A DNA stretch of 64,000 nt from Dysosmobacter acutus (GCF_018919205.1 NZ_JAHLQN010000001.1:124001-188000), one strand, 5' to 3'; positions 52,311-62,092 are shown, counted from the stretch's first letter. A program made the numbers and translations. Notes: a model not told the origin generated them from the letters alone.

Positions 52311-52345
52311 AGCGGTCCCTTCTTTTGAGAGGGGACCGCTTTTTT
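52311..52345 (+). terminator. Terminator after response-regulator gene
   Basis: AGCGGTCCC/GGGACCGCT stem (52311-52319, 52332-52340) with a 12-base loop and a run of T. Confidence 0.88.
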
Positions 52346-52599
52346 GTCACGCTTTTGTTACGGTTGCCTTGTCACAATTCAATCATGGAAATTTATTGGC
52401 AATTTCACAAACCGACAACAAAAAAAGACGGACCGTGCGGTAAACGGTTCGACCATTGACAACGGCCCGAAAGCGTTAGATGCTCCGACAGTTCAGCTGC
52501 GGCGGGATCCCCATGACACGGTGCCGGCTGCGGCGGAGTCTCTGGCAGAGCATCTATACGGAGCTGCCGGAATCATAAGGATGGGAGTGCGAATCCTTC
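52346..52599. other. Leader region of diguanylate cyclase gene
   Basis: About 250 bases without a convincing gene. A possible promoter is TTGTCA (52369-52374), 17 bases, TTTATT (52392-52397), leaving a 200-base untranslated leader. No c-di-GMP riboswitch core is evident. The ribosome site before ATG 52600 is the loose AAGGATGGGAG. Confidence 0.4.
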
Positions 52600-54300
52600 A
52601 TGAAGTCAATCCAGACAAAATTTATCACCCTGATATTGTCCTGTGTTCTGCTCTCCTCCCTGGTCATTGGCGGAGCGGGCGTGCGCATCGCCCACACGGT
52701 GGTGGATCGGGACTCCGCCCAGATCATGAACCTGCTGTGCAGTGAAAAGGCCAGCGAATTGGACGGTCTCTTCTCCCGCATCGAGCAGTCTGTGAAGACA
52801 CTGGCCCTCTATACGTCCGAGCAGCTGGAGAGCCTGGAACGGCTGAAAACCGACCCGGACTATATGAATGCCTATACGTCGCAGCTGATGTCCGTGGCAG
52901 TCAACGCGGCCGACAACACCGAAGGCGCCTTGGCGGTTTACGTCCGCTTCAACCCCAAGTTTTCCCCGCCCACCTCCGGTCTCTTCTGGAGCAGGACCAC
53001 GCGAAACGGAAATTTTGAGGAGCTGACCCCCACTGATTTTTCCACGTACAGTCCAAGCGACACGGAGCATGTGGGCTGGTATTATGTCCCGGTGAACAAT
53101 GGCGCTGCCACTTGGATGGACCCGTATTACAACCAAAACATCGACGTTGAGATGGTCTCCTACGTCATCCCCATCTATCGGGACAACGAGACTGTGGGAG
53201 TCGTTGGGATGGATATCGATTTCAGTATCATTGAGGACGTGGTCAGCGGCATTCGGGTCTATGACAGCGGCTACGCCTTCCTGGTGGATACGCAGGGCAT
53301 GGTGGTCAGCCACCGGGAAATCCCCATGGGCACGCCCATGGGAAACGCGGACAAGAGTCTGATCCCTGTGGTGTCAGAGCTGGAAAACGGAACCACGGGC
53401 AGCAGCCTTTTCTCATACGTCTGGAGGGGCCAGGATAAGGAATTGTCCTTCCGCACCCTGCGCAATTCCATGCATCTGGCCGTTTCCGCGCCCGTCTCCG
53501 AGATCGACTCGGCACGCAATCGGTTGATCCTGCACATTCTCACGGCGCTGGTTCTGATTTCCGCCCTGTCCGTCTTGCTGACCGTGATCTTTACGCGCCG
53601 TCTTGTCCGGCCTCTGAAGGAGCTCAACGCGGCGGCGAAAAAAATTGCCGAGGGCGATCTCAGCGTCACCATCAGCCACCAGACCAGAGACGAGGTGGGC
53701 ACTCTGGCGGACAGCTTCCAGAAAACAGTGGACAGCCTGCAAAAGTACATCACCTACATCAATGGGCTGGCTTACCGGGACCCACTGACGGGGGTAAAAA
53801 ACAAAACCGCCTATCTGGAGGCCGAGCGGCTGATGGAAGAGCGGATGCGCACGGGGCGGCCGGAATTCGCCGTGGTGGTCATGGACATCAACGGCCTGAA
53901 GGAGGTCAACGACACCTGCGGCCACGACTTTGGCGATATCCTGATCATCGACGCCTGCAAGCTCATCTGCAGGACCTTCAAGCGCAGTCCGGTCTACCGC
54001 ATCGGAGGCGATGAATTCGTGATCATCCTGGAAAACGCGGACCTGGCACATTATCCCGAGCTGCTGGAGGAGTTTGCCCGCGGAATGGCCGGCTGCTGCG
54101 GCGGCCGCCCGGGCGAGTCGCTCTCCATCGCCCGGGGCATCGCCATCTATGACAGCCAGACGGATCTTGTATTCGCCAACGTGTTCAAGCGGGCCGACGA
54201 CGCCATGTATCAAAACAAGGCCGCCATGAAAGCGCGGGCGGTTTCCAAAAAAGAGGACGCGGCCCCCTCCTCCCCCGCCGATGGCGTGAAGCCGCTTTGA
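52600..54300 (+). CDS. Cache-HAMP-GGDEF diguanylate cyclase
   Basis: A protein of 566 aa. Membrane helix 1 (8-28), an extracellular double-Cache sensor (about 40-300: YYVPVNNGAATWMDPYYNQ, VGVVGMDIDF, GYAFLVDTQGMVVSH), membrane helix 2 (about 308-332), HAMP (LVRPLKELNAAAKKIAEGDL) and the GGDEF domain with the intact G469-G-D-E-F473 site. It would make c-di-GMP in response to a small outside ligand. No EAL domain is attached. It is a single gene followed by a strong terminator. Confidence 0.93.
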   Translation: MKSIQTKFITLILSCVLLSSLVIGGAGVRIAHTVVDRDSAQIMNLLCSEKASELDGLFSRIEQSVKTLALYTSEQLESLERLKTDPDYMNAYTSQLMSVAVNAADNTEGALAVYVRFNPKFSPPTSGLFWSRTTRNGNFEELTPTDFSTYSPSDTEHVGWYYVPVNNGAATWMDPYYNQNIDVEMVSYVIPIYRDNETVGVVGMDIDFSIIEDVVSGIRVYDSGYAFLVDTQGMVVSHREIPMGTPMGNADKSLIPVVSELENGTTGSSLFSYVWRGQDKELSFRTLRNSMHLAVSAPVSEIDSARNRLILHILTALVLISALSVLLTVIFTRRLVRPLKELNAAAKKIAEGDLSVTISHQTRDEVGTLADSFQKTVDSLQKYITYINGLAYRDPLTGVKNKTAYLEAERLMEERMRTGRPEFAVVVMDINGLKEVNDTCGHDFGDILIIDACKLICRTFKRSPVYRIGGDEFVIILENADLAHYPELLEEFARGMAGCCGGRPGESLSIARGIAIYDSQTDLVFANVFKRADDAMYQNKAAMKARAVSKKEDAAPSSPADGVKPL

Positions 54301-54354
54301 GCGGTGGAAGCGGAGGAATCCCGGCGGAATCCGCTCCCGCTGTGTGCATGTGCA

Positions 54355-54394
54355 GGGACCCCCTGAAACCGTATGGTTTCAGGGGGTCCCTTTT
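54355..54394 (+). terminator. Terminator after diguanylate cyclase gene
   Basis: A perfect 16-bp stem (54355-54370 with 54375-54390), a 4-base loop and TTTT. Confidence 0.92.
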
Positions 54395-54490
54395 CGATTG
54401 AGCGGTTTTCTGATTTGAAACGGATTCCCGGATAATCACGCGGGAGGGCAATTCACCCGGTCAGTGTCCCTTCTCTGCGCGGCGCCTCCT

Positions 54491-54964
54491 TCAAAACAGT
54501 TCAAAATAGGCCTGCAGCACTTTATAAAAAGCGTTTACCTCCTCTATGGTACAGCTTTTCAGGAGCGCGGCCTGGGTCTGCATGATATCATTATTGTCGT
54601 AGATTTTATGTGCCAGCGCCAGACGGGCGCCGGCCTGCGTTGTATAGAGGAGATGGGAGCGGGCGTTGTTTTCATCCTTTTTCCGATAAATCAACCCCTT
54701 GCTTTCCAGTACTTTAATGTTCTGAGAAATCGCGCCCTTTGTGCGGTTCCAGCTCTTGGCCAGTTCACTGGCAGTGATCCCGGGGCAATCGTCGATCTGT
54801 GTCAAATTATGAACCGCAAGCATCCCAAGCTTTTCTCCCGTCCCGTAGTCACGAGGCTCAAAAATATAATTGGAATAGGTAATGACAAAGGCGTAAAGAA
54901 GGTCCGCCTTGGGGCTCAGCTGCGCATAGATCCGGTCTATTTCCGCTTTGTTGTCAAACGTCAT
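54491..54964 (-). CDS. MarR-family transcription regulator
   Basis: A protein of 157 aa. The winged helix is plain: LGMLAVHNLTQIDDCPGITA, then SELAKSWNRTKGAISQNIKVLE and GLIYRKKDENNARSHLLYTT as the wing. ATG 54964 has GAGAGGTG 9 bases upstream. It is read away from the deacylase/lyase/Dpp operon and next to a TTAGT-6-ACTAA inverted repeat, so it probably represses that operon until a substrate binds. Confidence 0.92.
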   Translation of the reverse strand: MTFDNKAEIDRIYAQLSPKADLLYAFVITYSNYIFEPRDYGTGEKLGMLAVHNLTQIDDCPGITASELAKSWNRTKGAISQNIKVLESKGLIYRKKDENNARSHLLYTTQAGARLALAHKIYDNNDIMQTQAALLKSCTIEEVNAFYKVLQAYFELF

Positions 54965-54982
54965 CGTTGTACAGCACCTCTC

Positions 54983-55137
54983 TTAGTTTACACACTAAAT
55001 AATCTGCGTGTTTTAGAGAATTATAGCAAACGATTATCAAAAAAGCAAATAAACAAATGAATCCCCCAAGTTATTTTGTGTTTATGCACAAAATAACTTG
55101 GGGGAAACGTGCATAATTCACGAATAAATGCGTGAAT
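54983..55137. promoter_or_regulatory. MarR operator and large palindromes between marR and deacylase
   Basis: TTAGT/ACTAA (54983-54987, 54994-54998) lies 19 bases before the marR start and suits a MarR operator. At 55063-55104 stands a perfect 18-bp inverted repeat with a 6-base loop (CCCCCAAGTTATTTTGTG and its complement). ATTCACG/CGTGAAT (55116-55122, 55131-55137) follows. The long palindrome has no T-run on either side. The 385-base gap holds no other gene. Confidence 0.7.
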
Positions 55138-55159
55138 CCTTCCACAGATACAAATTTTA

Positions 55160-55188
55160 TTGACAGAAAAAGGTTTAGGGAGTATACT
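55160..55188 (+). promoter_or_regulatory. Strong SigA promoter of deacylase/lyase/Dpp operon
   Basis: TTGACA (55160-55165), a 17-base spacer and TATACT (55183-55188). The leader to ATG 55350 is about 155 bases. The palindromes lie just upstream, where a repressor or activator would act. Confidence 0.85.
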
Positions 55189-55349
55189 TATCAACATAAA
55201 AAATATATTTGTTTTATGCCTCTTTTCCCTTTCCAGTTAGTTTATACACAGAACCAAATGGCCAACAATTCCTATATGGAACATATCGCAGGTCGCTGCA
55301 AAGGACCCGCTTATGTATAATTACATCATTTTTGAAAGGTGGAAAAAAC

Positions 55350-56321
55350 ATGTTGAAGATTGGCAGTGCGCAGGCGGAAAAAGGGAAACTTGTTAAGGGC
55401 TATATCGAGATGGGCTCTTTGGCCGACGGTCCGGTTCGTATGCCGGTTATGATCGCCTCCGGCGAGCAGGATGGCGAGGTGCTCTGGCTGGAGGGATGCA
55501 TTCATGGCGGCGAGTTCGGCGGCGCGCTCTCCATCGCTCAATTTATGAGGGAACTGGACCTCAAAGCGCTGAAGGGGACCATCGTGGGCGTTCCCGTTGT
55601 AAATATTCTATCTTTCCGCAATCTCAGCCGCAACACCCCGCTTGACGGCATGAACATCAACCGCATTTTCCCCGGAGATCCGGACGGCGTCTATACCATG
55701 CAGCTGGCCGCCAACTACATGGAGCTGATCTGCGGCAATGCCAACTATTTTGCGGACTTCCACAGCGGCGGCTTCACAAGCCACTGCCTGTTCTACGCCG
55801 GCTATAAAAACGACCACAGCAAAGAATCTGAAGTTGAGCGGAAAATGTGCGAATCAATTGGCTCTGATATCATCTGGGATCACTTTGACACCATGCAGGA
55901 GTTTGGCGGCATCATTGCCTCCCAGGTCGCGGAGCGGGGAATCCCCGCAATCACCTGTGAGTGCGGCGGCGGTCAGGTTTTGGACTCCGACATTGCAAAG
56001 TACAAGGGCGCGATGACGGGCATTGCCCAGGTGCTTGGATTCCTGCCGGGCGAGGCCGCTAAAAAGAGCAGCTATACCCACATTGGAAACTGCTTCTGTC
56101 CCGTCACACACGCCGGCGGCTTCTTCATGGCCAAGTGCAAAGACGGCGATATTCTCAACGAGGGGGATGTGATCGCTGAGATCATGAACCTGTTTGGCGA
56201 GATCGTCGAGGTGATCCGCTGCCCGGAGAACAACATTCTGGTCGAGTGCCTCTACCAGAAAAACTGCCCCATTTCCTCCGGCGAAGGCATCGGCGAGTTT
56301 CTGCATATTTATGAGAAGTGA
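55350..56321 (+). CDS. Succinylglutamate desuccinylase/aspartoacylase-family zinc deacylase (M14-like)
   Basis: A protein of 323 aa from ATG 55350 (AAGGTGG upstream). Zinc ligands H52 and E55 (CIHGGEFGG) and H138 (ADFHSGGF) and the probable catalytic E204 (ITCECGGG) are in place. The C-terminal barrel-like part (about 240-320: FCPVTHAGGFFMAKCKDGD, VIAEIMNLFGEIVE) is that of AstE/AspA proteins. The family removes acyl groups from N-acyl amino acids; members include aspartoacylase and aminoacylase 3. First gene of the operon; substrate not known. Confidence 0.88.
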   Translation: MLKIGSAQAEKGKLVKGYIEMGSLADGPVRMPVMIASGEQDGEVLWLEGCIHGGEFGGALSIAQFMRELDLKALKGTIVGVPVVNILSFRNLSRNTPLDGMNINRIFPGDPDGVYTMQLAANYMELICGNANYFADFHSGGFTSHCLFYAGYKNDHSKESEVERKMCESIGSDIIWDHFDTMQEFGGIIASQVAERGIPAITCECGGGQVLDSDIAKYKGAMTGIAQVLGFLPGEAAKKSSYTHIGNCFCPVTHAGGFFMAKCKDGDILNEGDVIAEIMNLFGEIVEVIRCPENNILVECLYQKNCPISSGEGIGEFLHIYEK

Positions 56322-56369
56322 TGCGTGCCGTTTCCGGCGAAATACCAACTGGTAAAAGTGAGAGCTGCG

Positions 56370-57605
56370 ATGATGAATCAGTATAATTTTGATTTGGTCA
56401 TAGATCGTACAAAATCAGATTGTGCAAAGTGGAGCGCGGACAGCCTGAACTCCTATTTCGGGAAAGAGGATCTGCTCCCGCTCTGGGTTGCCGATATGGA
56501 TTTTGAAGTTGCTCCGGCGATCAAGCGGGCGGTTGTACAGCGGGCGGAGCACGGCATTTATGGATACAGCACCAGGCCCCACGCCTATTATGAAGCGGCG
56601 ATCAACTGGATCAGGCGCCGCTTTGGCTATCGCGTGGAGGAGGAGTGGATCGTATACTCTCCAGGAGTGGTTCCCGCCATCTGCAACCTGCTCCAGGCGC
56701 TCTGCCGCAAGGGAGATAAGGTCCTGATTCAGGAACCGGTGTACTATCCCTTTAAAGCCGCGATTGAGAGCAACGGCTTCGAAGTGGTTGTCAGTGAGCT
56801 GAAGAACAACGGCCAGTTCTATGAGATGGACTTTGAGGATTTTGCGGAAAAGGCCAGGGATCCCCGGGTTGGGGTTTTCATCCTCTGCAATCCGCACAAC
56901 CCCGTATCCCGCCTCTGGACACGCGGGGAGCTGGAAAGAATCGGTTCGATCTGCCTGGAGAACAACGTGGTCGTTATCTCAGACGAGATACACAGCGACC
57001 TGATTTACCCCGGATGGCAGCACACGATGTTCGCCTCGATCAGCGATGCCTTTGCAATGAACTCCGCCACCTGCATGTCGCCCAGCAAGACATTCAATCT
57101 GGCCGGAATGCAGGCCTCCAACATCATCATCCCCAACGGGCGGATCCGCGACAAATATCTGGCGGTACAGCTCCAAAACAATACGGAGCTGCAAAATCCC
57201 TTCAGCATCGTTGCCAGTATCGCCGCTTACAACGAGGGGGAGGCGTGGCTGGAGGAGCTTCTGAACTATCTTGTCGGCAACATTGCCTATATCCACCAGT
57301 ATCTATCCGACAATCTTCCGCTGGCACACATGATTGATCCCCAGGCCACCTATCTTGGATGGATTGATTTCCGCGCATACGAAGCGGATGGAAAAGCGCT
57401 GGAGAACGTTATCTATCATAAGGCAAAGGTCGCTATGGACGGGGGAACCTGGTTCGGCAGAGGCGGAAGCGGATTTATGCGCATCAACTTTGCCTGCCCC
57501 CGTGAAACCCTGAAGATGGGCCTGGATCGGATTGCAAAGACAATCCACGAAACATACGGGTCTCCTCCACAGAGCAATCCCTGCAACCCAGCCCCCGCGG
57601 AATAA
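56370..57605 (+). CDS. MalY/PatB-type aminotransferase (putative C-S beta-lyase)
   Basis: A protein of 411 aa. The fold type I pattern is complete: DLLPLWVADMDFEVAPAIKR, VYSPGVVPAICNLLQAL, FILCNPHNPVSRLW, VISDEIHSDLIYPG and the PLP lysine K240 in SPSKTFNLAGMQ. These blocks match MalY/PatB cystathionine/cysteine-S-conjugate beta-lyases rather than general aminotransferases. The expected reaction splits C-S bonds to give thiol, pyruvate and ammonia. ATG 56370 (or 56373) is chosen over upstream codons for conservation. It sits between the deacylase and a peptide-type transporter. Confidence 0.9.
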   Translation: MMNQYNFDLVIDRTKSDCAKWSADSLNSYFGKEDLLPLWVADMDFEVAPAIKRAVVQRAEHGIYGYSTRPHAYYEAAINWIRRRFGYRVEEEWIVYSPGVVPAICNLLQALCRKGDKVLIQEPVYYPFKAAIESNGFEVVVSELKNNGQFYEMDFEDFAEKARDPRVGVFILCNPHNPVSRLWTRGELERIGSICLENNVVVISDEIHSDLIYPGWQHTMFASISDAFAMNSATCMSPSKTFNLAGMQASNIIIPNGRIRDKYLAVQLQNNTELQNPFSIVASIAAYNEGEAWLEELLNYLVGNIAYIHQYLSDNLPLAHMIDPQATYLGWIDFRAYEADGKALENVIYHKAKVAMDGGTWFGRGGSGFMRINFACPRETLKMGLDRIAKTIHETYGSPPQSNPCNPAPAE

Positions 57606-57625
57606 CAGCGACAGGAGGAACAAAC

Positions 57626-59161
57626 ATGAAACACAAAACGCCTTTGGTGAGCTTATTTCTTGCGATCCTGATGATTTTTTCCCTTACTGCCTGCGGCGGC
57701 AATCAGCAAAGCGGCGGAGGGAGCGAGACGCGGGACTCCGTCAATTTTGGCCTGACGGGCGAGCCCTCTTCGCTGGACCCCCACCTTCTGACAGACCAGA
57801 TGTCTTATGCGGTCTGGTACCAGCTGTACGACACCCTGATTGCCAGAAATCAGGATGGGGAGCTGGTCCCTGCCATCGCGGAGAACTGGGAGTGGAATGA
57901 AGACAACACCGTCTTGACCCTCAATCTCCGCAAGGACGTCAAATTCCATGACGGGAGTATGCTTACAGCCGATGATGTCGTCTTTACGATCGAGCGGATC
58001 CACAACTCCAAGCGGATCGGCTCAATGCTCATCTCGTTTGACCGGGTGGAAAAGGCGGATGACTACACCGTCAAGCTGTACTATACGGCCCCCTACGCGG
58101 GAGCCCTGAACTCGCTGGCGTCCAGCTCGTTCAGCATCGTCCCCAAGGCGATCGTCGAAAAGGATGAGGAGGGCTTTGCCAACGCCCCCGTCGGCTGCGG
58201 CCCGTATAAATTTGTCTCCCGCTCAAGCGGCGAAAAAATTGTTCTGGAAGCCTTTGACGACTATTACCGCGGCGCCCCCAGCATCCGGCATCTTACATTT
58301 AAAATCATGACCGACGGCGTCTCGGCCGCCATCGCGCTGCAAAAGGGCGAACTGGATATCCTCTCCCACGCTCCTTTGACGGAACGCCAGAACCTGATCG
58401 ACGACCCCAATATAGAGTGGTATGAGACGGAGATCGCCGGCCTTATGTACCTGCTCTACAATACGGCGGATCCCGTTTTCTCCAATGCAAAGCTCAGAGA
58501 GGCCATCAGCTATGCCATTGATAAAAACGCCATGATCCTTGGCGCCTGCGAGGGCCTCGGCACCCCGCTGGAGGGCTGGCTGCCTCCCTCTGTCACAGGC
58601 TATGATCCCAATTACAAAAACGGACACGAATTGGATCTTGAAAAGGCCAAACAGCTTATGGTGGAGGCCGGCTATCCCGACGGGCTGACCATCACGGTGC
58701 TGTCCCAGGAGATGGATATGTATTACAAGCCCACCGAAATCCTTCAGAACCAGCTCTCCAAGATCGGCATCACGATCGAAATTCAAAAGATGGAGCGCGC
58801 CGCCTGGATTCAGGAGATCGGGAAGAAGGCATACGGCATGACCATCATGCACTGGACGGTTCCCGTGGGCGACGGCGATGTCCTCTATGAACTTTACCAC
58901 GGGGACAGCATCCAGAGCGGGCAGAACTACGTGGGCTGCGATGACGCGGATTTAAACGCCCTGCTGGAGCAGGCCCGCGTGGAGGTCGACGCGCAAAAGC
59001 GTGTCCTCCTGTATAACCAGGCGCAGCAGATCATAATCGACAGGGGCTATTCCTTCCCGCTGTATACGTTCATGGCGGGAGCCGCCGCGAACAAGGACCT
59101 GAAGGGGTTCCAGGCGGATGCGATCTACAGGTTCCATGTATATGACTATTCCTGGGCATAA
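57626..59161 (+). CDS. Dpp/Opp-type substrate-binding lipoprotein
   Basis: A protein of 511 aa. A lipoprotein signal ends in SLTA-C23. The mature part starts with the family 5 pattern FGLTGEPSSLDPHLLTDQMS, then LVPAIAENWEWNEDNTVLTL and LRKDVKFHDGSMLTADDVVF. It captures peptides or peptide-like conjugates and hands them to the permeases encoded next. CAGGAGG precedes ATG 57626. A UUCG hairpin after the gene should protect this part of the mRNA. Confidence 0.93.
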   Translation: MKHKTPLVSLFLAILMIFSLTACGGNQQSGGGSETRDSVNFGLTGEPSSLDPHLLTDQMSYAVWYQLYDTLIARNQDGELVPAIAENWEWNEDNTVLTLNLRKDVKFHDGSMLTADDVVFTIERIHNSKRIGSMLISFDRVEKADDYTVKLYYTAPYAGALNSLASSSFSIVPKAIVEKDEEGFANAPVGCGPYKFVSRSSGEKIVLEAFDDYYRGAPSIRHLTFKIMTDGVSAAIALQKGELDILSHAPLTERQNLIDDPNIEWYETEIAGLMYLLYNTADPVFSNAKLREAISYAIDKNAMILGACEGLGTPLEGWLPPSVTGYDPNYKNGHELDLEKAKQLMVEAGYPDGLTITVLSQEMDMYYKPTEILQNQLSKIGITIEIQKMERAAWIQEIGKKAYGMTIMHWTVPVGDGDVLYELYHGDSIQSGQNYVGCDDADLNALLEQARVEVDAQKRVLLYNQAQQIIIDRGYSFPLYTFMAGAAANKDLKGFQADAIYRFHVYDYSWA

Positions 59162-59198
59162 ACCGACGCGCCCTGTTGAGGAGGCAACAGTTCACAAA

Positions 59199-59222
59199 TG
59201 ACGGGGGCTTCGGCTCCCGTCA
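59199..59222 (+). promoter_or_regulatory. UUCG-tetraloop hairpin between binding-protein and permease genes
   Basis: A 10-bp stem (59199-59208 with 59213-59222, one G-U pair) closed by TTCG. No T-run follows. Such hairpins commonly stabilise the 5' part of ABC transporter mRNAs so that more binding protein than permease is made. Confidence 0.7.
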
Positions 59223-59238
59223 CAATATAGGAGGCCAG

Positions 59239-60174
59239 ATGCTGAAATTCATTGGAAAAAGGCTGCTGATGATGGTTCCCGTCATCATTGGTATCTCTTT
59301 TATTATCTTCTCCATTATGGAGTTGACGCCAGGTGACCCTGCGCGGATCATCCTGGGACAGGCGGCCACCGAGGAGGCCGTAGCCGAGCTGCGGGAAGAA
59401 ATGGGCCTTAACCAAAATTTTTTCATTCGGTACGGAACGTATATCCTCAATGCCCTGCAGGGCAATTTCGGCGAGTCGTACCGCACTCAAATGCTGGTCA
59501 CGGACGAACTGGTTTCGCGGATTCCAGCAACCCTGCTTTTGACTTTGGGCGCCACAATCCTGATGGTGGCAATCGGCATACCGATCGGCGTCATATCGGC
59601 GGTCAGGCAGTACTCCGTCGTTGACGTCACCAGTACTGTTTTGACCCTGATCCTGACATCCATGCCCTCTTTTTGGCTGGGCCTGATGCTCATGCTTTAC
59701 GTCTCACTGCAGCTGAATCTGCTTCCGGCAACGGGAATCGATACCTGGAAGAACTTTATACTGCCATGCATCACGCTTTCCTCCGTCTCCCTGGCGACGA
59801 TCGTCCGCATTACGCGCTCGAATATGCTGGAGGTCATACGCGCCGATTACATCCGCACGGCCAGGGCAAAAGGTGCCGCCGAAAAGCAGGTGGTGCTCCA
59901 CCACGCCCTGCGCAACGCGCTTTTGCCCATCATAACAATCGTTGGCCTGAATTTTGCCGTCATGATGGGCGGAGCGGTGGTCATTGAGAGCGTGTTTGCC
60001 ATTCCCGGCGTTGGCACGCTTCTTCTGACCTCGATCCGCGCAAAAGATACCCCTACCGTTATGGCCTGTACGCTGTTTATCGCCTTTGTCATTGGCTTTA
60101 CCAATCTGCTGGTGGACATTCTGTACGCCTTCATTGACCCCAGGCTGAAGGCAAAATACACCAGAGCGAAATAG
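59239..60174 (+). CDS. Dpp/Opp-type ABC permease, first subunit
   Basis: A protein of 311 aa from ATG 59239 (AGGAGG upstream). It has the N-terminal KRLLMMVPVIIGISFIIFSI helix and MELTPGDPARIILG of DppB-type proteins, six membrane helices and the coupling loop EVIRADYIRTARAKGAAEKQ. It forms half of the membrane channel with the next gene product. Confidence 0.94.
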   Translation: MLKFIGKRLLMMVPVIIGISFIIFSIMELTPGDPARIILGQAATEEAVAELREEMGLNQNFFIRYGTYILNALQGNFGESYRTQMLVTDELVSRIPATLLLTLGATILMVAIGIPIGVISAVRQYSVVDVTSTVLTLILTSMPSFWLGLMLMLYVSLQLNLLPATGIDTWKNFILPCITLSSVSLATIVRITRSNMLEVIRADYIRTARAKGAAEKQVVLHHALRNALLPIITIVGLNFAVMMGGAVVIESVFAIPGVGTLLLTSIRAKDTPTVMACTLFIAFVIGFTNLLVDILYAFIDPRLKAKYTRAK

Positions 60175-60187
60175 GGGATGTGAACGC

Positions 60188-61051
60188 ATGACAACTATAA
60201 AGAAAAGGAGCCGGTTCGGCTCTATCTGGTTTCGTTTCAAAAAAAGCAAATCCGCAATGTTCGGTCTGTTCCTGATGGCCGCTCTTGTTTTGATCGCATG
60301 CTCCGCGGACCTTATCTGCGACTATGAGGATCAGGCGATCGAGCAGAAAATGGAGGAGCGGCTGCTCTCCCCCAGCGCGGATCATTGGTTCGGCACGGAC
60401 CAGTATGGACGGGACTTGTTTGCCCGTGTTGTCTTCGGCGCAAGGCTTTCCCTCTTTGTCGGCGTTGTGACGATCCTGATTTCGCTGACAGCGGGGACCC
60501 TGATCGGCGCCGTGGCGGGATTTTACGGCGGGAAGATCGACAATATTTTAATGCGCATCATGGACATATTCCTTGCCATCCCACAGACGCTGATGGCCAT
60601 TTCCATTGTTGCCGCGCTTGGCGGCGGGCTTTTTAACCTGTTGATTGCGCTGAGCATTTCCATGATCCCCGGCTTTTCCCGCATCGTTCGCGCATCGATC
60701 CTCACCATCAAGGACCAGGAGTTTGTGGAGGCGGCGAAGGCCTGCGGCACAAGGGACAGCCGTATCATTCTCAAGCACATCATCCCCAATGCCATCGGCC
60801 CTATCATCGTACAGGCGACGCTGAATATGGCATCCACCATTTTGAGCATTGCCGCGTTGAGTTTTATCGGCCTCGGCGTTCAAGCCCCCACGCCTGAATG
60901 GGGCTCCATTCTGGCGGAAGGCAAAACCCAAATGCGTTATCACCCCTATCTTGTTATTATACCGGGAATCGCCATCGTCTTATCCGTTATGGGGCTGAAT
61001 TTGATTGGGGACGGCCTTCGTGACGCGCTGGATCCAAGGCTCAAGAATTGA
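60188..61051 (+). CDS. Dpp/Opp-type ABC permease, second subunit
   Basis: A protein of 287 aa. It has a DppC-type N-terminal part (KSKSAMFGLFLMAALVLIAC), HWFGTDQYGRDLFARVVFGA and the coupling loop FVEAAKACGTRDSRIILKHI, plus the GVQAPTPEWGSILAEG end. It pairs with the previous subunit, 13 bases upstream. Confidence 0.94.
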   Translation: MTTIKKRSRFGSIWFRFKKSKSAMFGLFLMAALVLIACSADLICDYEDQAIEQKMEERLLSPSADHWFGTDQYGRDLFARVVFGARLSLFVGVVTILISLTAGTLIGAVAGFYGGKIDNILMRIMDIFLAIPQTLMAISIVAALGGGLFNLLIALSISMIPGFSRIVRASILTIKDQEFVEAAKACGTRDSRIILKHIIPNAIGPIIVQATLNMASTILSIAALSFIGLGVQAPTPEWGSILAEGKTQMRYHPYLVIIPGIAIVLSVMGLNLIGDGLRDALDPRLKN

Positions 61052-61086
61052 AAAGGCAACACGATTTTGCAGTGGGAGTAAAACCT

Positions 61087-62070
61087 ATGGAAGAAAAATT
61101 GCTTGAAATTAAGGACCTCCATGTGACATATCAAACGGATGAGGATTTGATCTATGCGGCAAACGGCATCAATTTGACAGTCAACAAGGGTGAAACGCTG
61201 GGTATTGCCGGCGAAACCGGCGCGGGCAAATCCACAATGGCGTTGAGCATTATGAAGCTTCTTCCCCGCGTCGGATCAATTACGGGGGGGTCCATTGAGT
61301 TTGAGGGAATGGACCTTGTCAAGGCAAGCGAAGCGGATATGCGGCTGCTCCGCGGCGAGAGCATCTCCATGATTTTTCAGGACCCCATGACCGCGCTGAA
61401 TCCCATACTGACTGTGGGGGATCAGATCGATGAGGTGCTGAAGCTGCACGAGTCCGGGGCAAGCGAAGCGCAGCGCGCGGCGCGGGTGGATGAAATCATG
61501 GAACTGGTGGGAATCCCGGCCGAGCGGAAGGTGGAATATCCCCATCAGTTTTCCGGAGGAATGAAGCAGCGGATTGTTATCGCGATCGCCCTTGCCTGCG
61601 AGCCCAAACTGCTGCTGGCCGACGAGCCCACCACCGCGTTGGACGTGACCATTCAGGCGCAGATTCTTGAAATGATGAAGGCGCTGAAGGAAAAGCTGAA
61701 CACGGCAATGATTCTCATCACCCACGACCTTGGTGTGGTCGCGGAAATCTGCGACCGTGTTGCGATCATGTACGCCGGAGAGATTATCGAGAGCGGATCT
61801 GCGGAGGATATTTTTGAGGGCGGGCGCCATCACCCATACACCACCGGGCTTTTCAACTCCATCCCCGATCTGACAAAACACACCGACCGGCTTTCTCCGA
61901 TCCCCGGCCTCATGCCGGACCCGGCAAATCTTCCGGACGGATGCAAATTCCATGACCGTTGCCCGCACTGCATGGAAAAATGCACGACCGAGGTTCCGGC
62001 GGTGATTCGGCAGGGCACCCACGAGATCGCCTGCCATCTGTATGCAGCGGAGAGATGCGAATGCTTTTAA
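61087..62070 (+). CDS. Dpp/Opp-type ABC ATPase, first subunit
   Basis: A protein of 327 aa from ATG 61087 (GTGGGAG upstream). Walker A GETGAGKST, signature FSGGMKQR, Walker B LLLADEPTTALD and the C-terminal oligopeptide motif with Cys residues (CKFHDRCPHCMEKC) that may hold an Fe-S or zinc site, as in other DppD/OppD proteins. It drives transport together with the next ATPase. Confidence 0.95.
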   Translation: MEEKLLEIKDLHVTYQTDEDLIYAANGINLTVNKGETLGIAGETGAGKSTMALSIMKLLPRVGSITGGSIEFEGMDLVKASEADMRLLRGESISMIFQDPMTALNPILTVGDQIDEVLKLHESGASEAQRAARVDEIMELVGIPAERKVEYPHQFSGGMKQRIVIAIALACEPKLLLADEPTTALDVTIQAQILEMMKALKEKLNTAMILITHDLGVVAEICDRVAIMYAGEIIESGSAEDIFEGGRHHPYTTGLFNSIPDLTKHTDRLSPIPGLMPDPANLPDGCKFHDRCPHCMEKCTTEVPAVIRQGTHEIACHLYAAERCECF

Positions 62071-62092
62071 GCCGAGAGGAAAGGATGAGCTT

